DNA of 64,000 nucleotides from Pirellula sp. GTDB taxonomy: Bacteria; Planctomycetota; Planctomycetia; Pirellulales; Pirellulaceae. Position 1 is the stretch's first letter, and each line of letters opens with the position of its first letter. Positions 1-8,566 of this stretch are shown here, piece by piece. A program made the translations under genes and the position numbers. The stretch lies in contig JAJTID010000025.1 in assembly GCA_021300155.1 (NCBI GenBank), positions 1-64,000 on the forward strand, given 5' to 3'. The notes below the pieces were generated by a model that saw only the letters and a program-made list of their open reading frames with translations, had not been told where the DNA came from and ran no database searches.

Positions 1-187
1 CGGTGCTGTACCTGGTGCTTACAAAGTCGAGATTACAAAGAGCATTATGGAATCCTCGGCGGGTCCTGAGGTCAACATGAAGTCTGGTTTGCCGGCGAAG
101 TACTCGAAATTCAATACTTCAGGACTCTCCCAAACGATTGGCGAAAGCGGCACAAAGGACATAAAGTTTGAGTTGAAATCCAAGTAG
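1..187 (+). CDS. C-terminal fragment of a small exported carboxypeptidase-regulatory-like protein
   Basis: Frame 2 is open from the window edge to the TAG at 185-187, giving 61 residues with no start inside the window. The fragment has GAVPGAYKVEI near its beginning and LPAKYSKFNTSGLSQ followed by a short beta-rich tail that ends FELKSK. This 'PAKY..TSGL' ending is typical of the small planctomycete lipoproteins with a transthyretin/carboxypeptidase-regulatory fold, which often sit beside DUF1559 pseudopilin-like genes. The complete gene would start upstream with a lipoprotein signal, as the related gene at 17728-18120 does. Function is unknown; a cell-envelope location is inferred from the family. 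Confidence 0.75.
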   Translation, partial: GAVPGAYKVEITKSIMESSAGPEVNMKSGLPAKYSKFNTSGLSQTIGESGTKDIKFELKSK

Positions 188-330
188 CTAGCGAGACAAA
201 TTCTTTCCAAATAATCTGCCTCATCGAGATCGACAGGGCGTCTGTCGCCAGTTCGCACGGCGTAACGCTCGACTCCCTTCGTCGAAACAAGGTGGAAATA
301 CGCATCTCGGCAGAAATTTGGTTTTTAGGA

Positions 331-1044
331 ATGAACACAGTCGATGAAGTAATGTTTGAACTCGAGAGACTGGGTTCAGAGCAAACGCGAAAAACATTCG
401 CCCGACATGGTGCACCCATTGAACAAATGTATGGTGTCAAAGTCGGTGACATGAAAACCATCGTAAAGAAAATCAAGGGCAATCAGTCACTGGCCATAGA
501 GTTGTATGAGACTGGCAACGCAGACGCAATGTATTTGGCAGGCCTCGTGGCCGATGGATCAAAGATGTCCAAGAAACAACTCGAGACTTGGGCGAAGAAT
601 GCATCGTGGCAGATGATCAGTGAGTACACTGTCCCGTGGGTTGCGTCCGAGAGTCCATACGGACGTGAGCTTGCTATGAAATGGATCAAATCCAAAGATC
701 CTAAAATTGCATCCACTGGTTGGGCTACTTATTCTTCCATCGTGGCGATACGCTCAGACGAAGAGTTGGATTTGAGCGAAATCGAATCTTTATTAACGAT
801 CGTTTCGGAGAAAGTACATCAAGCAGATGGGCGAGTCGCCTACACGATGAACGGATTTGTGATTAGCGTTGGAAGCTACGTTCAGCCGCTCCTCAAGAAA
901 GCGAAGGAGATCGCCAAGAAAATCGGTACCGTGAAAGTGGAGATGGGAGATACCGCTTGCAAAGTGCCTGTAGCAACGGACTACATTGCAAAAGTCGAGT
1001 CTATGTCGAAAGTTGGCGTCAAACGTAAAACCTCTAGGTGCTAG
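331..1044 (+). CDS. DNA alkylation repair protein, AlkD-like HEAT-repeat family
   Basis: The 237-residue protein is almost entirely helical, with repeated amphipathic helices as in the DNA alkylation repair (PF08713) family. Family members bind DNA with HEAT-like repeats and excise or recognise N3/N7-alkylated purines. Recognisable segments are the N-terminal GVKVGDMKTIVKKI, the central MYLAGLVADG, the Trp-containing NASWQMISEY and VPWVASES, and a C-terminal GDTACKVP followed by a Lys-rich tail. The open frame begins at a GTG at 292, but the ATG at 331, preceded by TTAGGA, gives the normal family N-terminus, so I use it. Repair activity is inferred: the catalytic Asp/Trp arrangement of AlkD cannot be confirmed by eye. 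The gene stands alone, with a repeat element directly downstream. Confidence 0.8.
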   Translation: MNTVDEVMFELERLGSEQTRKTFARHGAPIEQMYGVKVGDMKTIVKKIKGNQSLAIELYETGNADAMYLAGLVADGSKMSKKQLETWAKNASWQMISEYTVPWVASESPYGRELAMKWIKSKDPKIASTGWATYSSIVAIRSDEELDLSEIESLLTIVSEKVHQADGRVAYTMNGFVISVGSYVQPLLKKAKEIAKKIGTVKVEMGDTACKVPVATDYIAKVESMSKVGVKRKTSRC

Positions 1045-1080
1045 GACTTGATTAGTTCGCGTTGCAAATCATAAAGACAC

Positions 1081-1200
1081 AGCCGACAAAAGTCATGTTT
1101 TTAATGTAGCTTGGGACCATTTGTCCCGAGCTGATCGATTTCGCAGGGAGTTAGAGACGACCGGGACAATGGTCCCAGCCTACCTAGACTTTTGTCGGCT
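1081..1200. repeat. BIME-like element: two GGGAC/GTCCC hairpins inside a 14-bp terminal inverted repeat
   Basis: The ends AGCCGACAAAAGTC (1081-1094) and GACTTTTGTCGGCT (1187-1200) are perfect inverted copies. Between them lie two hairpins in opposite orientation: one at 1108-1132 (arms AGCTTGGGAC and GTCCCGAGCT around a short loop) and one around 1161-1184 (GGGAC, loop AATG, GTCCC). The whole element therefore folds on itself as well as into two small stem-loops, the arrangement of paired REP sequences. It fills the gap between two convergent genes, so it could also act as a bidirectional terminator. A related single unit lies at 15315-15362. Confidence 0.75.
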
Positions 1201-1249
1201 ATCCAAAGAGGTTCGCAGAGCGAACCACGACGATGTTAAGAGCGATGTG

Positions 1250-2614
1250 TTAACGAATCACGACGCTTTGCTTATGCGCGGTGAGTCCTTCTTTGTCAGC
1301 AAGTGCTACGACATCGGGAGCGATAGATCGCAAGGCTTCGGCACTATACTCAATCACGCTGCTCGACCGTAAGAAATGATTCGAGGATAAACCCGATGCC
1401 CAGCGAGCCGTTCCACCGGTGGGCAGAACGTGCGATGGTCCTGCCGCATAGTCGCCAAGTGCAACTGGAGAGTAATGTCCCAAAAAGGTTGCTCCACTAT
1501 TGCGAATCTTCGGCAATAACAATCGAGCGTTGTCCGTTGCAATCTGTAAGTGCTCGGGCGCGATCAGATTGGTAACCTCGCACGCTTGATCTTCATCGCG
1601 ACACAAGATCAAAGCGCCAAAAGCATTCAATGATGCTACCGTCAGGTCCGCTCTTTCTAGAGTTCTTAGTTGTTCGTTCACGCTCGCTTCAATGGCGTCA
1701 AGGATCGAAGCATCCCAACTGATAACGATACTAGCCCCCGGTGAATGCTCCGCCTGAGCCAACACATCGGAGGCTGCGAACTTTGGATTGGTTGTGGAGT
1801 CAGTCAAGACAACCACTTCACTGGGACCTGCGATTGAATCGATATCGACATGCCCGAAAACAAAGCGCTTTGCCAAAGCAACAAACAAGTTGCCGGGACC
1901 GACTATTTTGTCGACGGGTGCTATTTCAGGAATCCCATACGCGAGTGCCGCTACCGCTTGAGCGCCTCCAACAGCGTAGACTTCGCGAATCCCCAGCTCC
2001 CAACATACCGAAAGCATGTCCGCGTTGTACGCACCTAAAGGTGTCGGCGGAGCGACGATCGCGATCTCCTTCACTCCAGCGCATTGGGCTGGCACAGCAG
2101 TCATGAGCACTGTCGAGGGATAGGCTGCAGCTCCGCCAGGCACGCAAATCCCCACCCGATTCAGCGGCGTATAACGCTGCTCCAGGACGACTCCTGGCTT
2201 GGGTTGGAGAGAGACGTCCCTGTGAAGAATTCCGGACTGAAACGATCGAATGTTGTCTCGAATTCGGCGTACGGATGCTAGAAACGCAGGTGATGCTGCA
2301 TCGTGCGCTGCCTTGATTCGATCGATGGGAACCCTCAGCCCCTCGGCAGTAATCTTCGGATCGTCGAGTGCTCGCGCGTAACGCAACACAGCCGAGGTTC
2401 CCATCGTCCTGACATCGTTGCAAATCCGTTCCACAACTTGGCCTGGCGAGAGAGGCTCGCCGAATACTTGGATCGTGAGTTCCTTTCCTCGAGCGGAAAC
2501 TACCGAGCCATCAGGGCTCAGCTTCTTTCGCAGTGAAAGGATAGAATCTGAGAAACCTGGGTGCGATGCATCCAGTCGCTCGATTTGAGCCAGAGTCGTG
2601 GACAAAGTCATCAT
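1250..2614 (-). CDS. hisD: Histidinol dehydrogenase
   Basis: HisD catalyses the last two steps of histidine synthesis, oxidising L-histidinol via histidinal to histidine with NAD in a zinc enzyme. The 454-residue length is normal with a modest N-terminal extension. Family signatures appear in order: VGGAQAVAALAYG, VGPGN near residue 239, AGPSEV near 260, QAEHSPG near 287, APEHL near 352 and GDYAAGPSHVLPT near 390-400. Two in-frame ATGs (2614 and 2611) follow a CTGAAGG; the choice between them is open. It lies 22 bp after yebC on the same strand and is the last gene of the nusA-to-hisD collinear run. No other his gene is in the window, which fits the scattered his genes of planctomycetes. Confidence 0.97.
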   Translation of the reverse strand: MMTLSTTLAQIERLDASHPGFSDSILSLRKKLSPDGSVVSARGKELTIQVFGEPLSPGQVVERICNDVRTMGTSAVLRYARALDDPKITAEGLRVPIDRIKAAHDAASPAFLASVRRIRDNIRSFQSGILHRDVSLQPKPGVVLEQRYTPLNRVGICVPGGAAAYPSTVLMTAVPAQCAGVKEIAIVAPPTPLGAYNADMLSVCWELGIREVYAVGGAQAVAALAYGIPEIAPVDKIVGPGNLFVALAKRFVFGHVDIDSIAGPSEVVVLTDSTTNPKFAASDVLAQAEHSPGASIVISWDASILDAIEASVNEQLRTLERADLTVASLNAFGALILCRDEDQACEVTNLIAPEHLQIATDNARLLLPKIRNSGATFLGHYSPVALGDYAAGPSHVLPTGGTARWASGLSSNHFLRSSSVIEYSAEALRSIAPDVVALADKEGLTAHKQSVVIR

Positions 2615-2636
2615 CCTTCAGTCGAGTTGAGCCGCG

Positions 2637-3383
2637 TTACTGGAACGAGGCCAGTTGCTCTTCGGTAAAGTTCACATTCGATGCAACAGATTGAACATCG
2701 TCGTGTTCCTCAAGTTTTTCTAGCAATTTCATCACGGAGACGGCTGTTTCGGAATCGACTTCTACTGTTGAGCTGGGTACCCGCGAAACCTCTTTGTTTT
2801 CAACCGCAATGTTTTGTGCGTCCAACGCTTCGGCAAGACCTGAATAGGCCTCCGGTGCGCACGTCAGCTCAAAGTACTCGCCGCTTTCCGTGACATCGTC
2901 TGCGCCATTCTCGAGTGCCAGCTCCATCAACTTCTCCAGCTCGATGGTGCTTTGTTTAATCGAGAAGAAACCTTTTCGTTCGAAAAGGTACGCAACGCAA
3001 TTGGTCGAGCCTAACTTACCGCCATAGGTCTCGAACAACTTTCTGACTTCAGGTGCCGTACGGTTGCGGTTATCGGTGAGAATATCACATAGGACTGCCA
3101 CACCACCTGGCCCATAGCCTTCGTACAGAATCTCTTCGACATCGCCACCCGCGATTTCTCCGGTTCCTTTTTTGATCGCTCGCTCGATGTTGTCGCGAGG
3201 AAGCGAAACAGCTTTCGCGTCGAGAATTGCAGTTCGCAGTCTTACGTTGGCCGAAGGGTCTCCTCCTCCGAGTTTTGCCGCAACAATAATCGCCTTGGAG
3301 AGCTTGCTCCAAAGTTTGCTTCTCTTTGCATCAACTGCGGCTTTTCGATGTTTGATGTTTGCCCACTGCGAGTGGCCAGCCAT
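2637..3383 (-). CDS. yebC: YebC/PmpR family (TACO1-like) protein
   Basis: The 248-residue protein opens with MAGHSQWANIKHRKAA, the hallmark of the YebC/TACO1 family, followed by the conserved LPRDNIERAIKKGTGE and the GYGPGGVAVL segment. Members have been described both as DNA-binding regulators and, for bacterial YebC and mitochondrial TACO1, as ribosome-associated factors easing translation of proline-rich stretches. A translation role suits this neighbourhood, downstream of nusA, infB and rbfA, but that is inference. A GGAG lies just ahead of the ATG at 3383. hisD follows after 22 bp, so the two are probably co-transcribed. Confidence 0.95.
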   Translation of the reverse strand: MAGHSQWANIKHRKAAVDAKRSKLWSKLSKAIIVAAKLGGGDPSANVRLRTAILDAKAVSLPRDNIERAIKKGTGEIAGGDVEEILYEGYGPGGVAVLCDILTDNRNRTAPEVRKLFETYGGKLGSTNCVAYLFERKGFFSIKQSTIELEKLMELALENGADDVTESGEYFELTCAPEAYSGLAEALDAQNIAVENKEVSRVPSSTVEVDSETAVSVMKLLEKLEEHDDVQSVASNVNFTEEQLASFQ

Positions 3384-3469
3384 GGGAGAGCTCCTGTGTA
3401 CAAAAGTGATTCAATCAATTGCAAGCTACTGAATCGAAGGCCGATGCAGCAACATGTAGTCTCGTCAGA

Positions 3470-4705
3470 CTACTTCGGTTTCTTCTTGGTCATTTTGACG
3501 TTGTTAGCCATTTTTGCCGGCTTTTTGGACGAAGCCTCGGACTTGCCCGCTTTGGGTGTCGACTTCGACAACGGAGCCGACTTTCCTTTCGTCGGTGCGA
3601 TCTTTGTTGTCTTCTTCGTAGGTGGTTTTTCGGCGGCCTTCCCCTTCACAGGCTTTGCTGCAGGAGCAGACTTCGTGGTTGCTTTTGCAACTGGCTTGAC
3701 TGGTTCTGGCTTCTTGTGATCTTTCGATTTTGTATCCGGCAACTTTGCGTCGGCTTTCCCAGACTTTTTTACCGTGTCTTGAGGGGCTGACGGTTTCTTA
3801 TCCCCTTTAGTGGGATCTAGCTTTGCAGGCTTCGAAGGTTCTACTTTCACTGCTTCGGCTTTGCTGGGCGAGTCTTTTGGCTTCCCTGCTTTGTCAGAAG
3901 ATGGCGATTTTGATTCTTTTTCAGCATCTTTCAAAACTGTCTTTGCAGATGGTTTTTCTGCTGCGACGGGACTTGGCTTAGATACCGGTTCCGGTTCAGC
4001 AGGAGCCTTCTTGCTTGTCTTCGGTGCGGGAGGTGGCGTTACAACTTTTGCCTTCGGTGTTACACCCAAATCCTTGAAAACCGCGAGAGCGACGGCGCTC
4101 TTGGCGTTCGCTGAGAAATCGACCGCAAATTGATGTAGCAAGCTCGCAAACTCCAATCCCTTGTTCTTCGGTATAGCTCGCTCGACTCCGGGAATAGACT
4201 TCTTTTCAACTTCTGCCGTTGTGAGAATGTCCGCCGCTAACAATGCTTCCAATATGGCAGTGTCTGCAGGAATGGCGTGGCCACCCAAGGCATGCTGAGA
4301 CACATAATTCAGCACGAATGGCGTCATCCCTTGCCAAGCTTGCATGTCCTCTGTCGCTTTGGTGAGGTTTGCTTTCTTGAGGTCATCTAGATCGTATTGA
4401 TACCTCGTCTCGAATATCGATTGCAAACACCTCTTGATTCGATGCCCCGCGGCCGACGGATTAGGAAGCCCGACCAACACCTCACTCAACTCGATGGTTG
4501 TAGTGACGCGAACTTCATTCCAATCAAAATACGTTTGTTGCAGTTTCGCAAAGGCCTCTTCAGCCTGATCTGGTCGAGCATCTTCCAAGCAGCAAGCATA
4601 CAGGAGGGACTCGAGAACGCTGCGTTCTGTCGTGTCCTCCGTGAACTTGTAATGTTTCTTTAAAGATTTATGAAGTTGTTCGAACTTATCTGCTCGGCTG
4701 CTCAT
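3470..4705 (-). CDS. HhH-GPD (endonuclease III-like) domain protein with a long Lys/Pro/Ala-rich tail; catalytic lysine absent
   Basis: The 411-residue protein has two parts. Residues 1 to about 215 resemble the endonuclease III fold: helical, with a hairpin/GPD-like stretch GGHAIPADTAI that keeps an Asp at the family position. Where active enzymes have the hairpin GRKTA with the Schiff-base Lys, this protein reads QGMTPF, and no iron-sulphur Cys cluster follows. Residues about 220-411 are low complexity, dominated by Lys, Pro, Ala, Ser and Thr, like histone H1-type or other DNA-compacting tails. The protein is therefore more likely a DNA-binding or structural protein than a glycosylase; this is inference. 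The ATG at 4705 opens the frame and matches the start of the folded part. It lies 132 bp after rbfA and 86 bp before yebC on the same strand. Confidence 0.7.
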   Translation of the reverse strand: MSSRADKFEQLHKSLKKHYKFTEDTTERSVLESLLYACCLEDARPDQAEEAFAKLQQTYFDWNEVRVTTTIELSEVLVGLPNPSAAGHRIKRCLQSIFETRYQYDLDDLKKANLTKATEDMQAWQGMTPFVLNYVSQHALGGHAIPADTAILEALLAADILTTAEVEKKSIPGVERAIPKNKGLEFASLLHQFAVDFSANAKSAVALAVFKDLGVTPKAKVVTPPPAPKTSKKAPAEPEPVSKPSPVAAEKPSAKTVLKDAEKESKSPSSDKAGKPKDSPSKAEAVKVEPSKPAKLDPTKGDKKPSAPQDTVKKSGKADAKLPDTKSKDHKKPEPVKPVAKATTKSAPAAKPVKGKAAEKPPTKKTTKIAPTKGKSAPLSKSTPKAGKSEASSKKPAKMANNVKMTKKKPK

Positions 4706-4837
4706 GTCGTTAACTTGCGAAGATGATCAATGTTTTTGTTTGAATACAGAACTGGACAAGCGTCGCATCTCCGATGCAACAACAAATCTGAAGTCTTACG
4801 CTGTTAGTATCCATCGATCCAGCGCAGCCCAGATGAA

Positions 4838-5275
4838 TCAATTGGAAGGTGGGTCATCGACGGGCTCTTCTGAAATGGAGCTAGAATCGACCTTTGATTG
4901 TTCCTCCTTCGGCAACGCCTGCGAAGCATCACGTTCTGCCTTGATTTGCTCAAGGATCTGGGAGACGGCCATCGATTTCTTCACCCCGTCGTCTAATACG
5001 AACGTTAGCTTAGGGATGTATCGGGTATCGATTCTCTCGGAGATTTTCGATTGAAGAAATCCAGCAGAGTTCTGCAATCCACGAAGACTCGTGGATTGCT
5101 GCGTTTTATTTCCCATGATGCTAACGACCACTTTGGCCTCTCGCATATCCGGAGCCACTTCGACGCCAAGAACAGTTACGTTCTTGACACGCGGGTCTCG
5201 CAATTCTGTGAGAATTGCCATGGAAACCACTTCTCGAATAGCTTCACCAGCCTTCAGTAGTCTTCGTACAGTCAT
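4838..5275 (-). CDS. rbfA: 30S ribosome-binding factor A
   Basis: RbfA binds the immature 30S subunit and helps late maturation of the 16S rRNA 5' end and cold adaptation. The 145-residue protein shows the KH-like family pattern: an N-terminal helix with [11 protein letters not shown], then [38 protein letters not shown] and a helix SQILEQI. The last 25 residues are an acidic Ser/Glu/Pro tail beyond the core. It follows infB by 50 bp in the conserved nusA-infB-rbfA order. truB and rpsO, which often come next in other bacteria, are not here. Confidence 0.96.
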   Translation of the reverse strand: MTVRRLLKAGEAIREVVSMAILTELRDPRVKNVTVLGVEVAPDMREAKVVVSIMGNKTQQSTSLRGLQNSAGFLQSKISERIDTRYIPKLTFVLDDGVKKSMAVSQILEQIKAERDASQALPKEEQSKVDSSSISEEPVDDPPSN

Positions 5276-5325
5276 TGTTGTGCATTCTTTCGCTTATCGA
5301 TCGCCTATGAAGAGCGGTCGTCGCG

Positions 5326-8304
5326 TTAAGATCTCGACGGCTCCAATTTTCGGGCAACTTCTTCGATACGATACGCCTCTAAAAGATCGTCTACCTTGAT
5401 GTCGTTGAATCCAGCCAACTTGATACCGCACTCCATGCCACGCGGAACTTCTTTGGCGTCATCTTTATGACGCTTCAATGTATCCAAGTTGTATTCACCG
5501 ATCTTGCGACCATCTCGGAAGACACGCATTCGGCATCCTCGCTCGATTGCCCCCTGGGCAACGAAGCAACCTGCAATCGTCCCAACTCGAGAAACGCTGA
5601 ACACTTGCTTGACGATCGCACGACCGAGTTCCACCACTTTTTCCTCTGGCTTCAGTCGCCCCTCAATGAGAGATTTGATGTCCAAAGCCAAGTTATAAAT
5701 GATGTCGTATCGACGTACTTCTACGTTTCGTGCATCAGCCAACACGCGTGCAGCTTCATCGGGCGTGACGTTAAAACCGACGATGACCGCCTGAGATGCG
5801 CTCGCCAAGGTAACGTCAGCGACGGTGATTCCGCCGACCGAACGTTGCAATATCTTGATTTCAACTTCGGGATGGTCGAGCTTGGTAAGCTCTTTCTCGA
5901 TCGCTTCCAATGAACCACGAACGTCGGCTCGAATGATAAGATTGAGGACCACTTTGTCTTCTTTAACCCCGAGCTTCCCGCTTTGCAGCAATTCTTGGAA
6001 TGTCTCGAAGGAGACCTTCGGCGAAGTACCAGACAGGGAAGTGGACCGAAGGGCCATCTCGCGATCTGCTGACAACTGTCTCGCTTGCCCGATGTCATCT
6101 AGAACGAAGAATTTCTCACCAGCCTCGGGTGGTTTATCCAATCCGGTGATGTTGACCGGCACCGAGGGACCAGCTTCGGTGAGTTGTTTGTTCTTCTTCA
6201 ATGTGTCATAAATCGCCTTGACTCGACCAAATGTCGATCCGCAGACGACGATGTCGCCGACGCGAAGCGTACCGTTCTGTACCATCACCTTGGCGATGAC
6301 TCCGCGATCGGATTGTTGTTCACTTTCCAAGCAAACCCCTGTCGCAGCTCGCTTCGGATTGGCTCGATACTCATGAAGCTCTGCTACCGTTAGAACGGTT
6401 TCTAGCAATTCATCCATACCCTGGCCAGTGATCGCACTGGTTGGAACAACTTCGACATCGCCCCCCCACGCACTCGGAGTTAAACCATGCTCAGTCATCT
6501 GTGTCATCAGACGATTTAGATCCGCACCTGGCAAATCGCATTTGTTTCCAGCAACAACGATCGGTACGCCTGCCGCTTTCGCGTGCGAGATAGCCTCTTC
6601 TGTTTGCGGCATGATACCATCATCCAATGCTACGACTAGTATCGCAATGTCTGTAACATTCGCTCCACGAGCCCGCATCTCCGTAAATGCTTCGTGGCCT
6701 GGCGTATCGACGAACGAGATCGCGCGACCGTCCTTCTTGACTTGGTAAGCTCGAATGTGCTGTGTAATCCCCCCAGCCTCGCCGGTAACGATCTTCGTTC
6801 CAATCAGGTAATCCAACAACGAAGTCTTGCCGTGGTCGACGTGACCGAGGAACGTAACAATCGGAGGTCGCGATACCATGTCGTCTGGGTTATCTTCGAC
6901 CGCTTCAAGCCGATTTATCAAGCTTGTTTCCAGGGACTCCGCTTGCTTGAACTCGATATCGATACCGATATCTGCAGCGACCAACTCTGCCAATTCCTGC
7001 GAAAGGGTAGAGTTGATGTTTACCATGGTGCCCATCATCATCAGCGACCGAAGCACACGAGCCGCAGGTACACCAGCAGCTTCGGAGAAACTTCGGATGG
7101 AGCAAGGCATTTCAAGGATCGCCTTTTCCTTTCGAGCGATCGTCGGTTGTTTTTTATGCCGCCCCCCTTTTCCGCCGCGACGATTATTCTCTTCCTCTTC
7201 GATCAACGCCAAGTCTTTGGTCGTTTTGATCTTTGTGCTCTTCAAGCGATCAGCACGCGTATCCGCAAAGCTCTTTTTCTTTGCAGCTATCGGAGCTTCT
7301 TCATCGGCGATTGGCTTTTTGCCCTTCTGATTGAGCTTGTTCTCAGCATTCGCCTTGAAGTCAGCGAGTCCCGCATGCATCGTTTGACTCGGTGTCGAAG
7401 CGCGCCCACCCGAACCGGCGGACTGACCGGGCTTTTGAGGTGGTTGCGGCTTCTCCGAAGGTTTGTCCATCCCCTTCTTCACACCTTGAATGACGTCAGG
7501 CGTCAATTTCACGATGGGCTTTTGTGTCGCAGGCTCTTGAGATTTTGGTGCGGGCGACGGAGTTGACGACTTAGGAATCTTCGCCAAATTCAACACAGGT
7601 TCCCGTGACTTCTTGGCTCGATCCGTCCGATCTCCAGTAGGCTTAGATCCTTCTGATCCAAGCTTTGGTCTCCCAAGAACACGAACTTTACCGCTCGTCT
7701 GCGTTGGGGAATAAAAATCATCTCGGCGCTGCCCTGCTTGCGGTTTGTCCTGAACTGGACTCGTGGGATCTTCCTCGTTCGAGGGCTTCTCTTCAACAAC
7801 ATCTACAGTAGCTGCGTCCTTGGCCGACACCTCTGCGACTTCAGGCTCGACCTCCGGTTCGGTCGTTTGGATTTGAGCCACTACCGGTTCTGGGGCCGAA
7901 ACGATTTCGGACGTTACCGGCTTTGCAGCTTCTACCGCTTCAGTCTCACTTCGCTCGTCTTCCGACTGCTGCGACTCGCTACCGCCAGTTCCAACACCTG
8001 CCAAGGCTGGATTACGACGACCCACCGAAAGGTCGCGCTTTGCTGCGCCAAAACGATTGGCAGCGTCGCGAACCGGAGCCTCTTTCGCTGGCTCCCTAGC
8101 CGGCTTTGCTGCAGCAGGAGCAGCAGCAGCGGTCGTTGCCGCCGACTTCTCGGCAATATGTTTTTTGATGCGCGCGATCTCTTCGTCTTCGAGACTAGCT
8201 AACGCGCTACCCTTATTCTGAATGCCTATACGCGTACAGAGATCGACCAGCTCTTTGCTGTCTAGTCCTAAGTCCTTCGCCAGCGAATAAATTCGTACTG
8301 CCAC
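5326..8304 (-). CDS. infB: Translation initiation factor IF-2
   Basis: IF-2 is the GTPase that delivers initiator tRNA to the 30S subunit and promotes subunit joining. The 992 residues comprise an N-terminal IF2_N helix domain (1-50), a long Ala/Pro/Lys/Glu-rich linker (about 50-385), a second IF2_N domain (about 391-465) and the GTPase core. G motifs are GHVDHGKT near residue 485, GGITQHI, DTPGHEAF and NKCD; the beta-barrel and C-terminal tRNA-binding domains follow. The start is a GTG at 8304, with GAGGAAA about ten bases upstream, because MAVRIYSLAKDL begins the usual N-terminus. It lies between nusA (262 bp upstream) and rbfA. Confidence 0.98.
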   Translation of the reverse strand: MAVRIYSLAKDLGLDSKELVDLCTRIGIQNKGSALASLEDEEIARIKKHIAEKSAATTAAAAPAAAKPAREPAKEAPVRDAANRFGAAKRDLSVGRRNPALAGVGTGGSESQQSEDERSETEAVEAAKPVTSEIVSAPEPVVAQIQTTEPEVEPEVAEVSAKDAATVDVVEEKPSNEEDPTSPVQDKPQAGQRRDDFYSPTQTSGKVRVLGRPKLGSEGSKPTGDRTDRAKKSREPVLNLAKIPKSSTPSPAPKSQEPATQKPIVKLTPDVIQGVKKGMDKPSEKPQPPQKPGQSAGSGGRASTPSQTMHAGLADFKANAENKLNQKGKKPIADEEAPIAAKKKSFADTRADRLKSTKIKTTKDLALIEEEENNRRGGKGGRHKKQPTIARKEKAILEMPCSIRSFSEAAGVPAARVLRSLMMMGTMVNINSTLSQELAELVAADIGIDIEFKQAESLETSLINRLEAVEDNPDDMVSRPPIVTFLGHVDHGKTSLLDYLIGTKIVTGEAGGITQHIRAYQVKKDGRAISFVDTPGHEAFTEMRARGANVTDIAILVVALDDGIMPQTEEAISHAKAAGVPIVVAGNKCDLPGADLNRLMTQMTEHGLTPSAWGGDVEVVPTSAITGQGMDELLETVLTVAELHEYRANPKRAATGVCLESEQQSDRGVIAKVMVQNGTLRVGDIVVCGSTFGRVKAIYDTLKKNKQLTEAGPSVPVNITGLDKPPEAGEKFFVLDDIGQARQLSADREMALRSTSLSGTSPKVSFETFQELLQSGKLGVKEDKVVLNLIIRADVRGSLEAIEKELTKLDHPEVEIKILQRSVGGITVADVTLASASQAVIVGFNVTPDEAARVLADARNVEVRRYDIIYNLALDIKSLIEGRLKPEEKVVELGRAIVKQVFSVSRVGTIAGCFVAQGAIERGCRMRVFRDGRKIGEYNLDTLKRHKDDAKEVPRGMECGIKLAGFNDIKVDDLLEAYRIEEVARKLEPSRS

Positions 8305-8566
8305 TGAGCAACTTTCCTCGGGTTCTCAACCCTTGGAGAAGTACAAGCCTCGGCAGATGGTAGCCGAAGTACTCGCCCTTCTCGACCTATTTATTACTTC
8401 ATTTGGATGCCCCCACGAAGTTGGTTGTGGGTCCTCCCACGGCTCCTGCATGACACACGCCGAAACCTTGATTCCATTGACAAATCGATCTCGAAAGATC
8501 GCCAACGCAACTTCTAATCATGATCGTACCGTATCACTCATGTTTGCGTTAGACTCCAATTCAATA

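Noticed and set aside
6694-7566. A 290-codon plus-strand frame inside infB
   Set aside because: It is antisense to the IF-2 gene, whose motifs are all intact; such shadow frames are expected where the coding strand has this codon bias.
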